NCBI GenBank assembly: GCA_002245135.1
Contig: NGBS01000591.1
Coordinates: 1-64,000, forward strand
Source: Proteromonas lacertae
Lineage: Eukaryota > Sar > Bigyra > Opalinata > Proteromonadidae
Direction: 5' to 3'
Length of the DNA: 64,000 nucleotides
The notes under the pieces were generated by a model. It saw only the letters and a program-made list of their open reading frames with translations. It did not search any database and had not been told where the DNA came from. The position numbers and the translations under genes were made by a program. Positions 55,324 through 64,000 of this stretch are shown here, in pieces. Position 1 is the first letter of the stretch. The number at the start of each line of letters is the position of its first letter.

Positions 55324-56214
55324 CTATTTTTTTCTTAGCAGCAAAGGGTTTTGTCCTGTCCATGGTTTACCAAAGAATTCTACTTGTTCAAAGTTAGCAG
55401 CAAAATATTTCATTCTTTCAGGACCATAATTTCTATCTGCATTCCATCTAATGAATGATTTATTTGTATAAGGTAAACCAATTAAAAATAACCCTCCCTT
55501 CTTAAGCATACACCATACCTCTTCTGCTGCTTCAATATCTCCTTCTGGATTTAGTTTATCTCCATATCTTCCAAGACCAGAATGCTCTAGTGATGAATGA
55601 GACACAACAAAATCGAATTGAATACCAGATTTTAAAGCTATATCTGCAAATTTTTCAGGTGTATATGTTTTTAAATATGAAATAGAACAATTTATCTCTC
55701 CATATTCAATTGTACTTATAGATTTAGGGTTCTTAGTAGATATTATAGCTTCAACCCAAGGAGATTCAGATCCAATTACTGCCACGTTTTTATTTACTAT
55801 ATTATATTTTGTAATTGCAGCATCTATAAGGTTTTCTTCATATACACTATACCCTCCAATTTGTTTCTGTAATCTATGTTTTTCTATAAGTTCTTCCATT
55901 AATGAATTATTCCATTCACTTATTCTAGCCTTAAGTCCAGAATATCTCTGTTTAAAGTAATATATTTCTTTAATTGGCATTTCTCCTTTCTGTGTAAATT
56001 TTTCAAATAGGTTTGAAGGGGGAAATTTAGGAGGAGGCCATAAGTCTGCTAGCTTTCTATTTTTCATTCGATTATATATATTTTTACATTCAATTTTTTT
56101 TTCTATACAATCAAAATATATACAGCTTGGTTTTAAGTAGATTCTATTTCTATTCATTACAATTAGTAGATTCAATGTAAAAATAATAATTATAATGGCT
56201 ATAACAAATATCAT
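55324..56214 (-). CDS. DUF268-family methyltransferase-like protein
   Basis: This frame of 296 codons begins MIFVIAIIIIIFTLNLLIVM, a membrane anchor. It has WPPPKFPPSNLF, VAVIGSESPWVEAII (SAM-binding-like loop), ISTIEYGEINCSISYL, FDFVVSHSSLEHSGLGRYGD, then EVWCMLKKGGLFLIGLPY. The SxEHSGLGRYGD block is the DUF268 hallmark, shared by nematode and bacterial polysaccharide-locus proteins. Activity is unproven. The gene is intronless and intact. Confidence 0.82.
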   Translation of the reverse strand: MIFVIAIIIIIFTLNLLIVMNRNRIYLKPSCIYFDCIEKKIECKNIYNRMKNRKLADLWPPPKFPPSNLFEKFTQKGEMPIKEIYYFKQRYSGLKARISEWNNSLMEELIEKHRLQKQIGGYSVYEENLIDAAITKYNIVNKNVAVIGSESPWVEAIISTKNPKSISTIEYGEINCSISYLKTYTPEKFADIALKSGIQFDFVVSHSSLEHSGLGRYGDKLNPEGDIEAAEEVWCMLKKGGLFLIGLPYTNKSFIRWNADRNYGPERMKYFAANFEQVEFFGKPWTGQNPLLLRKK

Positions 56215-56266
56215 ATTAGTATTTACTTATAATTGAAAATATAATGATTATTATTATTAAAATGTT

Positions 56267-58291
56267 ATGAAATTAATAGTTATTAGTTTATTTGCGTTTC
56301 TATTATTTATAATTCAAAATGAAAATGATTATTATAAAAGTGTCAGTATTGACTTATTTCTAAATGATATTATTAAAGTATATGAAACTCCAAATATATC
56401 TATAAATGAATCTAAATATTTATCAACTTTGAATGACAATTATTTAATGCTACCCAATATAATAGAGTATGAAATACAAAAGAATATTTACTTGCATAAT
56501 TATCCAAAAATTATAATAGCTGTTTTATCATCACCTCATAATTTTAAGAAGAGATATTCTTTTAGGTATATTAGTAAGAAGTATTGCAACATTAAAACAA
56601 AGTGTATGTTTATTTTCTTTATTGGATCATCCCATTATGAGATGAAGGATTTATTGAATAGAGAAGGAAAATTGTTTAATGATTTAGTAAAATTTTCTTT
56701 TCAAAATAGTTATTATAATCCAGGGTTGTATAAATCGGTCATGACCGACGGAGAAAACCGATCGGTCGTAGGTCAATAAATAAATGTTGACCGACACCAG
56801 GCTGTAGTAACTATTAGCTGACCTCCTCCTAAACATGTGATATTAATAATATTATCTAACTGTACATATTGAATTCAAGCTCTATATATCATTCTATAAA
56901 ATACCCAATTAACCGTCGGTCGATGCGCTTTTTTCTTTCTTCATAATTGAATCTAACCTTACCAATGAGTTATTCTATTGTGTTATATATGTAATATAAA
57001 GTATAGAATGATTATAAAAATTTGAAAGAAAAAATGGCAAACTTTTAGCTTGACATTAATCATTTCTTAAAATTATCATAAATGTATCTAATATAATCTA
57101 TCATTATATATTCTAGGAGTATAGTTTTACCAATTGGAGCGGCTCGTGAAGTTATTGCCTTAAAAGAGGCAAATATGCTTAAACATCTTAATTTTAACTT
57201 TTACAAAACCTTTTGGTATAATATGTTAAAGATAATAAGCCTTGATAAATGCATTTGCAGTAAAAAGAAAGAGATTAATTATGCCAAATGAAGTACAAGA
57301 ATATTTGCAATATGATATTCATTACAGCACCTCTGAAACCATTGGAAATATCTGGCTATCATTAAAGTCCAAGTTTCCTAGGGTATACATACTTGCCAAT
57401 AACAGTTTAAACAGTCTAGCAACATCTTCAGAGCCGACAAATAAGTAACTTATCCAAATCAAATTTATCATGTGATAGATTACAAATGAAACTGATGATT
57501 AGTAGAAATAAATAAGAACATAATTATATAAAATACCTAATTATTGTTGAGTATTAAATTGTAATTCTTTATAAAAAGTTAAAAATTATTTAATTGAATT
57601 GAAAATATATGAATCAAGTATTAAAATATATTATAAGATAGTTTTTATGAAGGGAAAATTAGTATATAATGAATTAAAATAGATTTTATAATATACGGCT
57701 TGTAAGGCTTGACCGACTGACGGTCAAGGCAAAACCTATAGGTTTTGACCTATCTCCGTCGGTAACCGATAAATACAACCCTGTTATAATCTAACACTTC
57801 TTTCAATTATGGCAATAAAATATTGTTATAGATATATAAAAAATATTGATTTCTTTATAAAAACTGATGATGATATGAAAATAAACTATATTAAACTATT
57901 TTATGTGCTGAATAGAATTGACAAAAATAAAAAAATAGTATATGGTCACTTTATTGGTAAGCATAAGGTGAATAGAAATAACAAAAGTAGAACATATATT
58001 CCTTATTTTGAATATCCTTTGGAGTATCATCCTGAATATGTATATGGCGGACTGATAATTATTTCATATACAACATTTAGTGATATATACAATATTACGC
58101 TTCAAAGTCAACGCTATGTATGGAAAGAAGATGTTAATTTAGGTATATTGTGTTTCTTATGTAATATTAGCGTATCTCAATTTCCATATAATTTTGATAT
58201 AGCAATAAAAAGAAAAAATTGCAATATGAATAACAAAACAATTGCAGTTGAGATATATAATCTAGCAGATAGATTTTATTGTGTAAAGTAA
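56267..58291 (+). pseudogene. GT31 beta-1,3-galactosyltransferase-like gene, split by hAT copy C
   Basis: The 5' part reads MKLIVISLFAFLLFIIQ (anchor), KKRYSFRYISKKYC (RR.aiR.tW-like block), FIFFIGSSHYEMKDLL and VKFSFQNSYYN, where the element enters at 56721. After 57791 the frame resumes at once with LTLLSIMAIKYCYRY, giving the GT31 D.Y.NLT.K...kW motif across the join. It continues with FFIKTDDDMKINY (DDD), VYGGLIIISYTTF and YVWKEDVNLGILC (EDV.G). Apart from the insertion the gene looks intact. Confidence 0.87.
56721..57783 (+). mobile_element. Non-autonomous hAT element, copy C
   Basis: This is the same family as copies A and B, in opposite orientation: CAGGGTTGTATAAATCGG at the left, CCGATAAATACAACCCTG at the right, and a perfect 8-bp duplication TTATAATC (56713-56720, 57784-57791). 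A remnant frame at 57242-57448 keeps SLKSKFPRVYILANNSLNSL and TSSEP. About 23 bp encoding the ERIFSED motif is deleted relative to A and B. Confidence 0.93.
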
Positions 58292-58355
58292 TTTATTATA
58301 GTAAGGTTATCCAAAATAATGTTATAAAATTGTATAAATACTATTAATAAAGTGA

Positions 58356-59378
58356 ATGGGTTATAATACTGTGAATAAAGTAACCAAGTATGTTTTTATG
58401 ATGATTCTTTTATTTTGGTGTTATAATTCTTTAGATATATTATATTGTGATTCAATTCACACAAGAAAATATATAAATGAACTAAAGTATTTAGAAATTA
58501 AATATAAAAAATGTAATAACATAGTAGATATATTAAGTTGTGGTAGAAGTTATGAAAAATATAAAAAAAGAAAAAGATACAATAATCCTAATTACTTCTA
58601 TACTAATCTTTCTACTGCCATTCAAATAAATGAATTGTCAAAGTATATGGTATGTAAATATAGTTCAATTATAATCGGTATAACCTCAGCTCCAGATTAT
58701 TACAAACAAAGAAGCGCCTACAGGTATTCATATAAAAAGCATAAAACGAATGTTAATTATTATTTCTTTACTGGTATATCTAGCAATAATACAGAAAATG
58801 AATTATTATATAATGAGCAAAATTATTACAAAGATATTATAATTTTCAATTATGTATCATCATACTATAATTCAAGTTTATTGATGGTTTTAACAATGAA
58901 ATGGGTAAATAAACAATGCAATTTATTTAATTATTTTATATATCATACATCTGATGTATATTTTAATGTAAATTTGTTTATAAAGCAATTTAATAATACA
59001 TCGCATAACTATATATGTAATTTAGTTAGAAAAGGTAAGGTAATAAGGTATAACACTAGTAGATTTTACATCCCTCATAGTATATACAACGAAACTTATT
59101 ATCCACCTTATCCAAATGGACCATTAATTGCTTTTTCTAAGAAAACTGTAGCAATAATTAGTAATTTTAATTATAATCTTATTCGAAATTTGTGGATTGA
59201 TGATGTTATTATTGGCATGATATTATCACATCTGAATATTAATGGTAGCAATATAGATAATGTTAATGTTAATTATCCTTACAAAAAACTTACAAATTTG
59301 ACTTCTATTAGAAACAATTACATTTATATACATTCATTATCACCTGGTTCTATTTATTTTCTTTACAATAATGTATAA
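58356..59378 (+). CDS. GT31-like galactosyltransferase paralog with a degenerate DxD
   Basis: This frame of 340 codons has an anchor (YVFMMILLFWCYNSLDIL) and IIIGITSAPDYYKQRSAYRY, YYFFTGISSNNTEN, IIIFNYVSSYYNSSLLMVLT with MKW, then NYFIYHTSDVYFNVNLF where GT31 enzymes have the DDD metal site, followed by YPPYPNGPLIAFSKKT and LWIDDVIIGMIL (normally EDV.xG). It directly follows the split paralog. The altered metal site suggests a changed or lost activity. It is intronless. Confidence 0.72.
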   Translation: MGYNTVNKVTKYVFMMILLFWCYNSLDILYCDSIHTRKYINELKYLEIKYKKCNNIVDILSCGRSYEKYKKRKRYNNPNYFYTNLSTAIQINELSKYMVCKYSSIIIGITSAPDYYKQRSAYRYSYKKHKTNVNYYFFTGISSNNTENELLYNEQNYYKDIIIFNYVSSYYNSSLLMVLTMKWVNKQCNLFNYFIYHTSDVYFNVNLFIKQFNNTSHNYICNLVRKGKVIRYNTSRFYIPHSIYNETYYPPYPNGPLIAFSKKTVAIISNFNYNLIRNLWIDDVIIGMILSHLNINGSNIDNVNVNYPYKKLTNLTSIRNNYIYIHSLSPGSIYFLYNNV

Positions 59379-59418
59379 TAATCCTGCTACTAATTTCATT
59401 CAAAAATTTAATATGTAA

Positions 59419-60206
59419 ATGAAATATGTTTATATATTTATATTTGCGATAATAATGTTAGTTTTAAATTATTTATTTAAATATTTATCAAATAATAATA
59501 ATAAATGTATTTTACTTGTAGTAGTAGTATCATGTAATAGATATATTTATTTGAATAGGACTTTATTTCATTTTACTAAACATATTAATGACTATGAACA
59601 GGATATATTATATAGTCTAATACATATTGACCAAGGCACATTTCAAAGAGAAATTATTAAATCAACATATAACATTCATAATTCTATTTATATGAATCCT
59701 ATTGGTTATGAATATTCATTTAATATAATATTTTCTTATTTATACACAAAATATCTATTTATTTTGGAAGAAGATTGGGAAGTTGTTAGAAATATAGAGA
59801 AAGTAATTATTCATCCTTTTTTTATAAAAGAATCATTAGAAATACTTGAAATTGTTAAAATTGTCTATGGAATTCTTTGAGAGAATTAAAAGAACCATCA
59901 ATAACTTACCCTTTAGAAGTAAAAACTAACCTTGGAATTCATACTCTATTTATAGTAAAACCAGAAAAGAAAAGATATAGTTTTACAAATGGAGCTTGCA
60001 TATACAGAGTAGAGAATTTAAAAAAGCTTAAACATTACATAAACGAATATTCAGCATCTCAATTCTTTAAAAATAGAAAATTTTATCTCAGTTTTACTTA
60101 TAAAGGATTAAAAGGGAAAAGAAATAGTAGTGAGGTTCAATATACTATGAAACATATAGGAAAAATAAGTACAAGAAAAAAATTATGCAATATATGGTTA
60201 TATTGA
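59419..60206 (+). CDS. GT-A-type glycosyltransferase with a LEEDW motif, one frameshift
   Basis: The first frame starts MKYVYIFIFAIIMLVLNYLF (anchor) and has CILLVVVVSCNRYIYLNRTL, HIDQGTFQREI, YEYSFNIIFSYL and KYLFILEEDWEVVRNI, a metal-binding acidic cluster. It runs out at 59880. The second frame continues LRELKEPSITYPLEV, SFTNGACIYRVENLKKLKHY and FYLSFTYKGLKG to TGA at 60206. One base missing in the T run at about 59875 explains the break. It may be read error or a young mutation. Confidence 0.62.
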
Positions 60207-60392
60207 CAAATACAAATATAAAGAATTTTATGCTTATTTTTTTGTGGTTTATTAGAATTGATATATATCTTCTCATATAGAAACATGAATTATAAATAAT
60301 AAAATAGGAGTAAATGTTTTATTACCATTAATAATTAATATTATATATATATATATTAATTTGTTTGTTTGTTCAACTATGGTATTATAAAA
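60207..60392. other. Intergenic stretch
   Basis: AT-rich, with a short (AT)n tract at 60344-60357 and a GTTT triplication before the methyltransferase start. Confidence 0.4.
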
Positions 60393-61082
60393 ATGATATT
60401 ATTGTTTGTTTTAATATCTTTATTTTCTCTATTATATATGATTGAGCGTAATAAAGAAACAAATAACAGAAAATTAAAGAAAATACCATTTAACTTGTCA
60501 ACAAGATATGATATTGGAGATTTGTTAGAATTTGAAAAATTAAAAAGTGGAATTGAAGTAGGTGTACAAAATGGTAGATACTGTGATGTATTATTAAGTA
60601 AGTGGAAATCATGTCAAGAATACGTTATGATTGATCCTTGGTTAAAACAAAAGTATTATGACGATGAGGCTAATGTTGCTAATAATATGCAGAAAGAAAT
60701 ATTTAAAAATTCTATGAATGTAGTTAATAAATATTCAGGAAGAGTTGAATTTATAATTTTAAGAACAATTAGTAAAAATTCTATAAAATATTTACATAAT
60801 AGATTATATGATTTTATATATTTAGATGCTAGACATGATTACATAAGTGTTAAAGATGATTTAAACTATTATTATCCTTTAGTAAGATCAGGCGGAATAC
60901 TGGCAGGACATGATTATCAAAATGGAAATAAAGGTGATTGGAAATTAGATTCAAGTGGAAAAAGAATAAACAGTAACAAAGCTGTAAAAGCAGCTGTAGA
61001 TGAATTTGCTCTTAAATATAGAGTAAATGTAACAGCAACTAATGAGAAAGAATATAGATCTTGGATGATTAGAAAACCGTAA
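60393..61082 (+). CDS. SAM-dependent methyltransferase (Methyltransf_24-like), intact arm 2 copy
   Basis: From the ATG at 60393 an anchor (MILLFVLISLFSLLYMIE) precedes LKSGIEVGVQNGRYCDVLLS (SAM loop G.E.G...G), EYVMIDPWLK, RLYDFIYLDARHDYISVKDD (acidic DARH motif of this fold), YYPLVRSGGILAGHDYQNGN and YRSWMIRKP before TAA. It has 229 codons. Its last 350 bp belong to inverted repeat arm 2; the arm 1 copy is split by the viral-like element. It probably methylates a sugar or glycan in the Golgi, which is inferred from context. Confidence 0.78.
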   Translation: MILLFVLISLFSLLYMIERNKETNNRKLKKIPFNLSTRYDIGDLLEFEKLKSGIEVGVQNGRYCDVLLSKWKSCQEYVMIDPWLKQKYYDDEANVANNMQKEIFKNSMNVVNKYSGRVEFIILRTISKNSIKYLHNRLYDFIYLDARHDYISVKDDLNYYYPLVRSGGILAGHDYQNGNKGDWKLDSSGKRINSNKAVKAAVDEFALKYRVNVTATNEKEYRSWMIRKP

Positions 61083-61364
61083 ATTTATTGTTTTTTCCCT
61101 TTCAAATAATAGTATTACAGATTGTTGCAATTAAATGTTGCTAATTTTCATAATACTTGTATCAGCCATTATGTTTGGCATTTCTGTAACGAATCTTTCC
61201 AAAAAAAAGATTCTTTGTTACAATAAATAAGCACAAACCTCAATTTCACTCTTCTATCAACTTTCTATCATCAATTTTTATCAACTAAATAATATAAACT
61301 GATATAATATTCTAGTTATATATTTAACTAAGTATATTTTAATGAAAAACTAACAAATAATACA

Positions 61365-61589
61365 ATGTATTACAAAATTAATATATGGTTAATTTTTCTT
61401 TTCATCTTCTACGATTTTTATAAATTACATACTTTATTATCTTCATATAACCATAGCTATTGTCAGTCTGTAATTGATTTTAAAAAGCAAGAAACTAGAG
61501 GTTTGTACTTATTTATTGTAACCAAGAATCTCTTTTTTTGGAAAGGAAATGCCAAACATGATGGCTGGTATAAGTATTATGAAATTTAG
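61365..61589 (+). CDS. Small secreted or anchored peptide gene, arm 2 copy
   Basis: This is the exact mirror of 36874-37098 (74 codons with a hydrophobic N-terminus). Confidence 0.4.
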   Translation: MYYKINIWLIFLFIFYDFYKLHTLLSSYNHSYCQSVIDFKKQETRGLYLFIVTKNLFFWKGNAKHDGWYKYYEI

Positions 61590-61614
61590 AAACATTTAAT
61601 TACAAGAATCTGTA

Positions 61615-63039
61615 TTATACAAAATAGTTTCTGTATTTGATTGCTTTTAAATATTTTGATTTATATATATTAAACGTATAATAACCTTTCAAATCTAATG
61701 TTAGAACATATTGTGTTTCTTTTTTTAGTTTATTGTATATAATGTTTATAGATTCATTGCTTTTTATAACAATTGTTTTTAAAGAATGTTTAGTTGTATT
61801 AGGTACTCTTTTATTGTAGAGGAATTGCTATAACTATATTAATAATATTATAATACATTTTCTCTATAATGGTAAGATAGATATTTATCCAATAGGTTAA
61901 TATCAAACAATTCATCAAAAGAACAGTTTTTGTTTTTAGCTTTATTAAACAATAATGCATTTTTGCAACTAAATTTAGGAAGAATAAATATCCTTTTAGT
62001 ATATAATGCTAAAGTAAATCCTAAAACTACTATCATTCTATCATAACTTATGTTATGTAAATAATTGATGTAATTAATGATTAAGTATTTATTGACTTTT
62101 GAACTGTAGTAGTTATTTTCATCAACATTGTACATTAATAACTCTTTTTGCTTATATATTTTACCTCTTAAATATCTATTTATGCAATTGAAATGTAACA
62201 TAACATTCTCTTTAGAATCTATCATAATAAAGATATATATTTAAATATATAATTACGCTTAATTTCATCATAAAACATATTACATTGTTTTAAAAAGTAA
62301 AAACACCCTGAAGTGAATTGATTAATTGGTAATTCTTTTATGCTTAAAATGTTTTTATGTTGTTTAAGTTCTTTATTTATATAATCCTGATCATTATTAA
62401 CACTTCCTTTTCTATATATTGAATTATTTAGAATATGATAGAAAAAGTATAAAGTTCTATTGTTTCTATATATAAAACTATCAAACTAGATTAGTGATTA
62501 TACTAAAATCCACTGTTTATTACTCCAGGTATATCTATAGATGCAACTATATCTTCTTTTCTTTCTATAAGAAAAGGAATTGGATTTTTATATAAATAAA
62601 TATCCAAATCGCAAAGTAATACAGAATAACCATAATATAGAATTTTGTAAATTATTTCTATTTTAGATACTATTATTTTTGAATAATCATTATTCATATA
62701 TATTACGTCTTCGTATAGATTCTTTATTACTCTACCCATTAGAATATTTTTGGTAAACTTTTTACAATAACTATATATATATTTATCAGTTGAAATAATT
62801 AGTATATTTGTTATATTATTTGCATATATTGATGTAATCCAATAATTTTCGAATTGAAGTTTATATTTTTTTGATACTACTGATAAAAATATAATATTGT
62901 CTACTGCTATATTCTTTATAAAATTTTTAGAACATTGTTTGAATAAACTATCACAGATTATATTATTTGATATTGTAGTCCAAAGTAAATTAGAAATAAT
63001 GATTATAATGAACAAAATGTTAATATAAAGGCTAATCAT
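61615..63039 (-). CDS. GT77-like glycosyltransferase, arm 2 copy
   Basis: This is the exact mirror of 35424-36848, with the same three introns (mirror positions 62478-62503, 62219-62256 and 61828-61856) and the same DLD and NSGF motifs. Both copies appear functional, so the locus carries two identical genes. Confidence 0.75.
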
Positions 63040-63552
63040 TTGTAGTTTGTTAGAAGCATAAAATTACTTTTCTTTAAGTAATTAGAAGCATCTACTATAA
63101 GAGTTAGTAGAAACCATCAACAACTTATACCAAAAATGCTAATACAAGAAGTCTTGCAGATTTTCAGTATTTAGAATTATGAACAAATATATCGAATTTA
63201 TTAATGAAAAAATGTATATATAAAACAAAGAATTAAAGAAAAAAAGTGTGTAATATTTTTCAACGTTGCTATAAATTATATAAACAATCTTATAAAAACT
63301 CTATAGTTAACATCACATCATTATGCTTAGCAATAAGAATGAAATATTTATATTCTATTACAAACTCATCAATTTGAATTATTTATTCATACTCCCTTTA
63401 TAATTTAACAGATAATCATTATTTAATTAATAATTATGGATAATAATTTTGGTTGAAATATTAATAAAAAGATCAATATGAATGATACAATTCTCTCCTA
63501 TTATCCATAATTACTCCCTTTTATTTCATTAAAATACGTAAATTAAAAATTT
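63040..63552. other. Intergenic stretch inside arm 2
   Basis: Mirror of 34911-35423. No gene is visible. Confidence 0.5.
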
Positions 63553-64000
63553 TCAATATTTAACCGGATGATATATAATATTCTTAGTTAAATTATCTAT
63601 TAGTAATTTCTCTAATTCACCTTTAGTTTTAATTAATTTACCAAAGCCTTGATATTTATCATAATCATTTCTATCCATTTCTCTTACTGATAGTTTATAG
63701 TATAAAGCAGTTTCAATAATCATTTGTTCCACTTGAGCATGTCTTTTAAGTTTAAATTCCCTATTTAGTGCATTTCTCATTTTAGCTGACAGTCTATGAA
63801 TGTGAGTTGCAACATAATATGTTTTATTTGATCTACTGCGTTTATATTCGTTTGTAACGCAATTATTCCATACTGTAGAAAAGTAAGAAGTATAATGGTA
63901 TGTTATTAAATCATCCTTAAATTTATCATATTTATTTAAAAAATAATATATATTTCCAGTATATATAACATCCTGATCAAACACCCACAAATATTTATAA
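63553..64000 (-). CDS. DQD-motif glycosyltransferase, arm 2 copy, 5' end outside the window
   Basis: This mirrors the last 149 codons of 34107-34910, including WVFDQDVIYTGN near the edge. The membrane anchor and first part lie beyond base 64000. Confidence 0.65.
   Translation of the reverse strand, partial: YKYLWVFDQDVIYTGNIYYFLNKYDKFKDDLITYHYTSYFSTVWNNCVTNEYKRSRSNKTYYVATHIHRLSAKMRNALNREFKLKRHAQVEQMIIETALYYKLSVREMDRNDYDKYQGFGKLIKTKGELEKLLIDNLTKNIIYHPVKY

Larger units (their letters stand above)
60733..64000. repeat. Inverted repeat arm 2
   Basis: Mirror of 34463-37471 plus 43320-43586, without the viral-like insertion. No mismatch was noticed in the stretches compared. It runs past the end of the window. 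Confidence 0.95.

Overview
This window comes from a very AT-rich eukaryotic nuclear genome. Genes are densely packed, often with intergenic gaps under 100 bp, and are interrupted by miniature introns. Most introns I could resolve are 25-45 nt, start GTAT and end TAG. Host genes end mainly in TAA, sometimes TGA. The housekeeping set (PIG-A, a Rab, RINT1/Tip20, Ctf4/WDHD1, PI31) is pan-eukaryotic. I cannot place the lineage; a unicellular eukaryote is likely.

Region 1 (1-20.7 kb) is ordinary host chromosome. It holds PIG-A (partial), a LOG-type phosphoribohydrolase, PI31, an ankyrin-like acidic protein, Ctf4/WDHD1, a Rab GTPase, an Hsp110-like chaperone, a divergent neighbour made of repeated modules resembling that chaperone's C-terminal part, a SANT-like protein and a RINT1/Tip20-like tether.

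Region 2 (20.7-25.8 kb) is a decayed fold-back of about 4.3 kb. Its arms run about 21464-22900 and 24135-25753, and the right arm carries a 195-bp MITE absent from the left.

Region 3 (25.8-32.4 kb) is a remnant of a Polinton-like virus with host-like base composition. It has basic and acidic small proteins, a membrane protein, a penton-like minor capsid protein and the N-terminus of a probable major capsid protein. Two near-identical hAT elements with perfect 8-bp target duplications disrupt two of its genes.

Region 4 (32.4-64 kb) is a glycan-biosynthesis locus. It includes a UDP-sugar pyrophosphorylase-like gene, two GT31 genes, a GT77-like gene, a DxD glycosyltransferase, two GT2-like genes, a GT4-like gene, a fucosyltransferase-like gene, a LEEDW-type glycosyltransferase, DUF229 and DUF268 proteins and a SAM methyltransferase. 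Most begin with one membrane anchor, as expected of Golgi enzymes. The locus lies between two apparently identical inverted arms of more than 3 kb (34463-43586 and 60733-64000, running off the window).

Inside one arm, splitting the methyltransferase gene, sits a GC-richer 5.85-kb element (37472-43319). It has long terminal inverted repeats that are themselves palindromic, a retroviral-type integrase, an adenain-like cysteine protease and several small virion-like proteins. I see no polymerase, capsid or packaging ATPase. Relics of a hAT transposase, a second integrase type and a Tc1-like transposase lie nearby. A third copy of the young hAT splits a GT31 gene.
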